From the NCBI RefSeq assembly GCF_964019385.1, contig NC_088643.1, positions 80,565,199-80,629,198 on the forward strand: DNA of 64,000 bases, given 5' to 3'. This stretch comes from Sycon ciliatum (Eukaryota > Porifera > Calcarea > Leucosolenida > Sycettidae). The notes beneath the pieces were generated by a model. It had not been told where the DNA came from. It was given only the letters and a program-made list of their open reading frames with translations, and made no database searches. Shown here piece by piece: positions 56,939 to 64,000 of this stretch; position 1 is the stretch's first letter, and the number at the start of each line of letters is the position of its first letter. The position numbers were made by a program, and so were the translations under genes.

Positions 56939-57014
56939 AGGTGTATGTGTGTGCGTGTGTGTACGTGTGTGTGCGCACGCGCGCGCGTGTACGTGTGTGT
57001 GTGTGTGTGCATGC
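56939..57014. repeat. (GT)n/(GC)n microsatellite
   Basis: Mirror of the tract at 56430-56476 on the other side of the LINE fragment. Confidence 0.9.
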
Positions 57015-57979
57015 GGGTATGATTCTCGGTAGCACTGTCCCCGAAAGGCCGTGGTGCTGAGAGATTTTCCGCGTAACCCACAGCGGTCTGCGACGCTGTC
57101 AAGTAAACGTATTCGTGGGGTACACATTTTTAAAAGTTATTGTGGTCCCTCAATCATGTACTTGAATACACTTGCAAGGATCAACATGATACATCTGTAG
57201 AGTCTAAGCCTCTAAGGATCAAAATGTACTATACTATAGTAACAGTGATTGTGTGCATAGAACTGACCTGTCCAACAGCAGGGAAGAATAGAACTCGGTC
57301 CTCTACCTCGCCATCTGTCGAAGGAGTCCGCCGAAATACCCAGGACCACAACCAGGCCACACCACCAGTTACAGCTGCACCTATGCAGGCTCCAACCAAC
57401 GTCGGTTTCAACGCCATGCCGAAAGTCTCCACCAAGATAATTCCATCCCCTCGATCGCGGCCTCATTGATGATTGTTTTCTCATTTTCAATTTTCGGGAC
57501 TGCACTGACTCGATTTTTGACCAGCATGTACATGTACTTCGCACGTGCGCGTGCACGTGCGCGTATCCGCTATCCACGTGATCCTTGAGTCATTCAAAAA
57601 TCAAAAAAATGCAAAGAAGTCGAAACTCAACAGTCAAAATGATCCTGGCGTTTCTACTTCTTCCTGGAATACTGTGTCTGTCCTGGAAGCGTCAAGAAGT
57701 TTCTACAATTTCAGGTTCATGTTTAGTTTTTGATCATAGTATCTATTCCAGTACATGTACCGGTAGTTGTTTTCTGATTTCATGAAGCAGCTGGACTGCT
57801 GTGTAGATCACGTCTTCGTATGACCAGTTTAGACGAAACTTCCCTGGTTACATTTTTCTAGTGGAATTGTGCCTATGCTAGGCTTTGGGCAGTTTGATAG
57901 AAGAAGCAGGCGAAGAGCTACAAATTCAATGTCACTTTTGGATGAATATCTATGAGTAAAGCACCCTTTCCCTGCGGCG
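57015..57979. promoter_or_regulatory. Upstream region of EDRF1
   Basis: The EDRF1 promoter should lie here if the ATG at 57980 is right. The short frames at 57140-57469 show no domain. An alternating CGTGCGCGTGCACGTGCGCG stretch is near 57545. Confidence 0.3.
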
Positions 57980-60900
57980 ATGTCCAATTTGAACAGTCCT
58001 CAGGTAAAATCAATCTAATTGTTTTGTATCAGCTTTTCCATAGCTGAAACTTTATAGCATACGGTGTTATTGATTCGTTCACGGTTTCATGCACAATACA
58101 GTAAAACAAGATGGAACAGCTGACAAAAATTAATAGATTCATTCAGCATATTCGAGAGACGACTAAGGGCGCGTTCAGACTACCGATAAAAAGTGACGGA
58201 ATGGGAAAGTCGCCAAGGTGATTTGATCACGTGACGTTACTGGCACGTTACCGGCGGAAAAGTTTCACTGCCGCGGCTGCTGCGGCAGTAAAATTTTTCC
58301 GGCAGTAAAAAAGGTGCTCAGGCTGCATGCGCGCTGGGAAAAAAGGGAAAATCCCTTGTCAGTGCTGCGGTGAGAGCTGAAAACTTCACGGTAACGTTAG
58401 TTTGTTATCGGTAGTGTAAATGTCCTTCACGGTTTATCGGCATTCACGGTTTGACGGCATTCACGGTAGTCTGAATGCGCCCTAAGGGATGTACAACTGG
58501 CTTATACCATGGGCTGTATCACCCGGTCCGGCCGTTCGGACGGCTATGGCTGGACCTTATTTAAATCAAAGTTGACCCACCCAATCCGTGCGAAATGGGA
58601 TTCTCATCAATAATGTTCATCTCCGGTCAAGTATCCCAGCTGGCCAGACCACTTGAAATTCCAGTGCCTGCTTCAGTACATGTAAAAGATCACGTCTAGA
58701 GTTTCAAAAATATAGGCGCGTGATTTCGAAAAGCCATTAGGCCAGCATCTATACCACATAAAATCTGTGATCACTTTGTGCATAAAAAAGAAATTCTCGA
58801 AAAGCTCCAGACAAATTTGAAATATTTCAAAAATGCCATGCGTCTATATTTTTGAAGTGGACTGTAACCATGACAAAGTGGGGTGGCTAATGACAGCAGA
58901 TGTACAGGGCTTCATAAGTATAGCACACTGCCATGACGCATAGGAAGAAATGAATCACTGGTATTAACTTTTAAAAGTGTGTGTTCACATGGGGGGGGGG
59001 GGGGGGGGGGGGCTCTCAAAGAACTTGATGCGAGTCTCATAGGGTAAGAAGGGGCGAGTAACAATTTTCTCACGAAGCGATTCTGAGAGCTAGAGCCTAT
59101 TTGGCAATAGGCCAGATTTGAAAAGGAGCGCATAAAAACTTTGCTAGTAGCTCGCTGTGACAGCAGCACAGTGCGCTCATATCGACGTGGTTACAACAGT
59201 GTAGGAAGTTCCTGATTTCTTCCAGGGACATCCCTAGACTATGCCGGTGTGCTTCGGACAGTGTTTTTTGAGAGTCCACCTGATCACTTCTGCGAAAAAT
59301 AACCAGAGAATCTTGGAGTTTCTAGAGAGCCCCACGCGAGTGCACTCCTAGTTTCTACTGAGAGTTTCTTGTAAAGTCATTGATCAGGCAAGAGTGTGTC
59401 TGGGTAGTGGTGTATGGAAGGGTGTGTCTGGGTAGTGGTGTATTGAAGGGTGTGTCTCATCTACCAACTATTAGGGTAACTATACATTGTATGTTGCGGC
59501 TGAATTGAAAGGATTCGGAATAGCAGTACTCTACAGTCCATTTCAAAACTATAGACGCGTAGGGTTTTTGAAATATTTCAAATTTGGCTGGAACTTTTTG
59601 AGAATAGATTTCGGAATATTGCTCAGGACCGCTCCACAATTACTCTCATATTATAGTTTCTAAACGATTGGGTAACAGACGCCCAATTTGGAAAAATGTA
59701 TGCACAAAGTGATCACAGATTTTATGTGGTATAGATGCTGGCATAACGGTTTTTGCCTAGGTACGCGTCTATAGTTTTGAAATGGACTGTAGTTATTTGT
59801 TATTTGTTTCAAACTCAGACATGCATGTCCGCGAAAAAGAAGAAGAGTGTCCGGTGTACAGTGAAATGTGCTACATGTGCTAGACTTGTGTCACTGCACT
59901 GCCTCACTGCACTGCCTCACTGCATTGCCTCACTGCACTGCCTCACTGCACTGCCTCACTGCACTGCCTCACTGCACTGCCTCACTGCACTGCCTCACTG
60001 CACTGCCTCACTGCACTGCCTCACTGCACTGCCTCACTGCACTGCCTCACTGCACTGCCTCACTGCACTGCCTCACTGCACTGCCTCACTGCACTGCCTC
60101 ACTGCACTGCCTCACTGCACTGCCTCACTGCACTGCCTCACTGCACTGCCTCACTGCACTGCCTCACTGCACTGCCTCACTGCACTGCCTCACTGCACTG
60201 CCTCACTGCACTGCCTCACTGCACTGCCTCACTGCACTGCCTCACTGCACTGCCTCACTGCACTGCCTCACTGCACTGCCTCACTGCACTGCCTCACTGC
60301 ACTGCCTCACTGCACTGCCTCACTGCACTGCCTCACTGCACTGCCTCACTGCACTGCCTCACTGCACTGCCTCACTGCACTGCCTCACTGCACTGCCTCA
60401 CTGCACTGCCTCACTGCACTGCCTCACTGCACTGCCTCACTGCACTGCCTCACTGCACTGCCTCACTGCACTGCCTCACTGCACTGCCTCACTGCACTGC
60501 CTCACTGTATGTACTTGTTATTGATGTGCTGCAGGAGTTGCCTCGTGTGTCACCTTCACAGCCGCTGATATGTCATCCCAGTGGTTATTTTCTGTCATTG
60601 CCACAAGCAAGACAATTGCAGCTGGTAAGTATAGTTATTTTACTCCGAAGTATAAATGCTCATAGACTTCTCTCGATGTGCAGACAGAAGCTTCTACATG
60701 AAAATTATACCGTTTTCATATTCCACACTTCCTTAGCTCTTGATACCTCTCTCTCCTTCCTCCCTTCCCGGGCCTTCTCTCCGTCTCTCTCCCTCTCTCG
60801 CTCGTGAGCGAGCAAGCTCTATCTATCTATCTATCTATTCAATCTGCGGACAGACCTGTTTTCAAGTGAGAATTCAAGTCGGCAGGAGAACTGTTTTGTT

Positions 60901-63781
60901 TTGTTCATCTTCTATTGTCTTCTCTCTCTCCCTTTCTCTTTCTTTCTCTTTCTTTCCTGTGAAGTTTCCTCTACTACCCTTGGTGCGAGGCTATCATATG
61001 ATCCGGAATATCTGCAGAGTTATGTGTGTCTGGCCATGTGTGTGTGTGTGTGTGTGTGTTTGTGTGCGCACGCGCGCGTGTGTGCATGTGTATGTGTACA
61101 TGTGTACATGTGTGAACTTCAATGTGCTATAGTCAACTGACCTGAATGAGCCACCAGACCATTGGCTGCACAGCAATGCGCAGGCTCAGTCGCACCCGAG
61201 GTCTCCACATGTGTCTCCGACACCAGGAGCAGCAGATACTGCCCATTCACCTGCCCAGCACAAGCAGCCACCAACTGAACAGTTTGTTTCTCAAGGAATT
61301 AGCAATGCTAGTCCGGCTGACAGTCCTATCACTGGCAAGTCATCGGTTATTCGTCCACCTCCAGGTCTTGGCCCTATCTCATCTAATGCTCCTCCAGGTC
61401 TTGGTCCTGTCTCATCTAGTGCTCCTCCAGGTCTTGGTCCTGTCTCATCTAGTGCTCCTCCAGGTCTTGGTCCGGTCTCATCTAGTAGTCAGCAATTGTC
61501 TAGGGCCATGCAAGCCAACGTGCAACCCCATTCCAGTGCTCTGGTGCCGCGTGTGCCTAGTGACGTGGCCGATGTACAGTTTGCAGGCGTTGCAGAGCCG
61601 AGCCACGTACCGCATCATCCGTCTTTTGGGGTGAGGCTCATAGTATGTGTATACAATTTTGTGTTTCACTCTGATTTTGCAATCCACACTAGTTCAAGCT
61701 GAGTTTCATGTCTCCCTTGGGCACAGTTATTACTTCATCTTTGGATACTCCAATACCCTTCAGCATGCCCTTCACATTCTTTTTACTCGCTATCCGCTGT
61801 TTGGCGCTGAAAAGCGGGCTTGTGTTTGGTTCATGTGCGTAGTGCAGTTGGGGATGCGGCCACACTCTTTCCAGGAAAGTCGTTTGTAGACTTGTAGTGT
61901 ATGCTTGCCGCCGATGTTTCTTTTCAGTTGGCAATGAGCGCATGTTCATGGTTTTGAAACTTACTTCTTCCCTTCTGTTTCTGTTTGCCGTTTGACATGT
62001 TGTATTGTGCAGCCGGAGCCATGTGTCCTTGAGCCCACAACGCTTGCCGACAAGATTCCACCGTCCTTCGGCAAGCTGTTGGCAACCGTGCCCAGTAGTA
62101 CGTTGAAGCCACATCCGGACGAGGCATCGGACATACTCAATTCTGCCGGCAGGTTCACTTGGTCGGACTTGCCACCAGCCAGCTCTCTCATAGCTGAGGC
62201 TCATCCAGATGCTGTTGGAAAAGTCGACATCATTGGCTCAGCCGAGGTTGGTGCAGCCGGCCCTTTTTAAAATCTGGTCATCTGAGAGTTTTGAAGGAAA
62301 TTCTCATTTTACTGTATAACCTGTAATTCCAATATGTTCACTTAAAAAAATTACGATTTAGGAATTCTAGCCCGATGAGAATTTGGAATTTGCTGATTCA
62401 CTATAGTATTTTTGTTGTGTTGTTCTCCAGGCTGTGAAGAGTTTGCTGGAAGCTCCTTACTCGTAAGTGATTGCACAGTATGTCTGATTTCGAAACTTGA
62501 GAAATTTGATATGAAGATTCGACAGTCTTATTACGAATTACATATCACGCTGATCACATCTCTTCACAGGTCTACCACCAGAGCATGTCTGTAGGATTTC
62601 CTACATTGTATGTTTCTACAGATGCACTTGGTGAAATCCGACCCAAAGTGCAAAGCCAACACTCTTCACCCGTTCTAATTACACCACCATGTTTGTACAG
62701 GCGTATGTCCACCAGCATTCACACCACTTCCATGAACCCTATCGTGTCAATGGCCGCTGAAGTCTAGGGGCCAAATATGCACGCTGGGGCGGTTTTCAAC
62801 TAGCATAACTGTGCAATGTAGGTGCATGAGAATCAACACATTCTTCCTTTCTCGTAAGTTAGTTTGAGGGATTGAAATGGGTTCTGTGTGTGTTCCCCAT
62901 TGCCTCCCTACTGCTACTTATATCACCTACATGTATATGTTGTTTAAAAGTTAGTGTACTGCTTTACCGGTATTTCTTTTTCTGCCTGTATCCACCTGAA
63001 GAGAAGGGGCAGTGATAGAACTTGTGGAAATTTTGGAATGTTGCTTGTACTTGTAAAAGGAGCCCGAAACGTGTTCTATTGCTTAGTCTGATTACAAACT
63101 CTGTTGGCATTTATTCATTCTTGTGTGTGTGTGTGTGTGCGCGTGTGTGTGTGTGTTATGATGTTGTTTTGTGATGTAGTGATACACCTCTAAGCTTGGC
63201 TGTTCATCGCGTCGATCGAACACTGCTGGTAGATTCTCTTGATCTGAGTAATCTCTACAGGGCACAAAGACCACCGGTACGTTTTAACACCGTAGGAGGG
63301 AAGGAACACTTTCTAGGTCGTGTTGAAATTGGAAGTATGTGTACACGTACAGGGTTGTTTTAGTTATTCTAGATTGGCAATATCTACGCGGTGGACTATC
63401 GTAAAATCTCGCCAGAGCGGCCTGCCTCTCACAAGTGCACTCTGATATGATATCTGGGAGGTGGGGGGAGGGGGGATACTCTGGGGCGCTGCAGCGTTAT
63501 TTACTTGTAACGTCCTTTGTTCGCTGATTAGTTTGTAGTCATCTTGCTCTGCTTGTACTTGTGTTCTGTGATTTCAGGCAGGTGCAGCTTTTGATCATGC
63601 ATCTCAATCGAAGCCGTCATCTCACCGTCAGCAATCTTCATCCAGCGAGGCAGACTTTTCATCCTCTTCGAGCCACCCGAGTGCTGCAGCGGCTGCGCCT
63701 GTGGGTGGTAAGAGCCACCATGGTGGTCTTCTTGGTGTCATGCAGGAAGCTGTCAAGTCGGACAGGACTCACGTCTCCCAG
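57980..63781 (+). CDS. EDRF1: Erythroid differentiation-related factor 1 homologue, N-terminal part, 7 exons
   Basis: Exons: 57980-58003 (tentative, MSNLNSPQ), 60535-60624, 61133-61630, 62013-62246, 62431-62462, 63180-63276 and 63578-63781; the gene continues past the window. All junctions are GT-AG and the frame stays open for 393 codons. The family signature spans three exons: VDIIGSAE, AVKSLLEAPYS, then DTPLSLAVHRVDRTLLVDSL, to be compared with IKKLLKIPYS..VSMAVHRIGRTLLLDELD as I recall from vertebrate EDRF1. TDLNEPPDHWL (exon 3) also matches a conserved N-terminal segment. Exon 3 adds four copies of an 11-residue PPGLGPVSS-type repeat. EDRF1 was described as affecting globin expression; its biochemistry is unclear. 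The last exon is Ser-rich and has an alternative donor at about 63707 (GGTG|gtaaga). Intron 1 holds three MITEs and a minisatellite. Confidence 0.85.
58167..58482. mobile_element. PIF/Harbinger-type MITE with TAA duplication
   Basis: GGGCGCGTTCAGACTACCG and the inverse of CGGTAGTCTGAATGCGCCC form the ends, flanked by TAA on both sides (58164-58166, 58483-58485). A 3-bp TAA duplication fits PIF/Harbinger. There are internal ACGGTTT repeats. It lies in EDRF1 intron 1. Confidence 0.75.
58695..58866. mobile_element. Tc1/mariner-type MITE (family M), shortened copy
   Basis: Diverged ends (GAGTTTCAAAAATATAGGCG, and TGCGTCTATATTTTTGAAGT then GGACTGTA). The interior keeps GCCAGCATCTATACCACATA and AAATTTGAAATATTTCAAAA but lacks about 90 bp in the middle. 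It is the oldest-looking copy. Confidence 0.75.
58991..59012. repeat. Poly-G run
   Basis: About 22 consecutive G on the plus strand in EDRF1 intron 1. Length in such runs is often unreliable in assemblies. Confidence 0.9.
59532..59791. mobile_element. Tc1/mariner-type MITE (family M), copy
   Basis: 260 bp with TA plus CAGTCCATTTCAAAACTATA then GACGCG and the exact inverse. The interior is the reverse complement of 7288-7550 with few differences. It ends about 100 bp before the 13-bp minisatellite. Confidence 0.88.
59892..60507. repeat. 13-bp minisatellite, about 47 copies
   Basis: The unit CACTGCCTCACTG is almost invariant (one CATTG variant near 59933). It ends 27 bp before the acceptor of the EDRF1 exon at 60535. 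The frames encoding LTALPHCTASLHC repeats are artefacts of the period. Confidence 0.98.
61035..61110. repeat. GT-rich microsatellite
   Basis: GT units with GC interruptions, ending about 20 bp before the EDRF1 exon at 61133. A similar GT tract is at 63123-63157, also just before an EDRF1 exon (63180). Confidence 0.9.
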
Positions 63782-64000
63782 GTCAGACCCGCCGTCTGTA
63801 CAGGTTGTCCTTCTGTTGCATACTTCACTCTAAAGTGCGTGTGTTTTTGAACTGCACCTGCACATTATCTGTGCTTAGCATCACTTTGCTCTCTTTCGTA
63901 TCTGGTGTGCACATGTTGAGTTTCGGAGAGAAAAGAACAGTAGGTAGATGTCCTAATTTCCTAACACTTGCAATATCTAAATCGATCCCCAACACTCCTA

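Noticed and set aside
59753-60568. 271-codon frame across the 13-bp minisatellite
   Set aside because: The period of 13 gives a 39-nt translation cycle with no stop by chance; the array is intronic to EDRF1.

Overview
The window is animal nuclear DNA: spliced genes with GT-AG introns of 0.1-4 kb, abundant microsatellites, and a mixed load of LINEs, one LTR element, DNA-transposon MITEs and tRNA-derived SINE relics. The dense short palindromes of the TACATG type and the BEL element suggest a marine invertebrate; the phylum cannot be fixed from the sequence. All gene calls come from protein motifs read by eye plus splice-site and phase bookkeeping, with no database search.

Layout. 0.5-5.8 kb (-): five exons of the transcription factor DP gene (TFDP), running off the left edge. 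7.0-11.5 kb (+): SMIM8 in two exons, its 4.2 kb intron packed with inverted-repeat elements. 13.0-23.5 kb (-): a complete-looking 11-exon gene for a secreted protein with a signal peptide, two copies of a Cys-rich module I do not recognise, six EGF repeats and an acidic tail. 24-37 kb: gene-poor, with a 5'-truncated LINE carrying an open RT frame, a hAT MITE with perfect target duplication, long microsatellites and a 43-bp-arm hairpin. 37.3-44.6 kb (+): one BEL/Pao LTR retrotransposon that looks whole and young. 45-49 kb: no gene seen. 49.9-52.1 kb (-): a PLD6/Zucchini-type phospholipase D in three exons. 53-57 kb: a mariner-like element at the edge of a 15-bp minisatellite, a second 15-bp minisatellite, and retroelement fragments. 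58-63.8 kb (+): the N-terminal part of EDRF1, running off the right edge.

The host genes form no pathway or cluster. TFDP is the dimer partner of E2F, SMIM8 a small membrane protein, PLD6 acts in piRNA/mitochondrial biology and EDRF1 is a poorly understood conserved protein. The most unusual items are the duplicated Cys-rich module, a 129-bp tandem duplication that copies a splice acceptor in the same gene, the hairpin-filled SMIM8 intron, a multi-copy TIR family with a transposase remnant sitting at a minisatellite edge, a 13-bp minisatellite that ends 27 bp before an EDRF1 exon, and repeated PPGLGP motifs in EDRF1.
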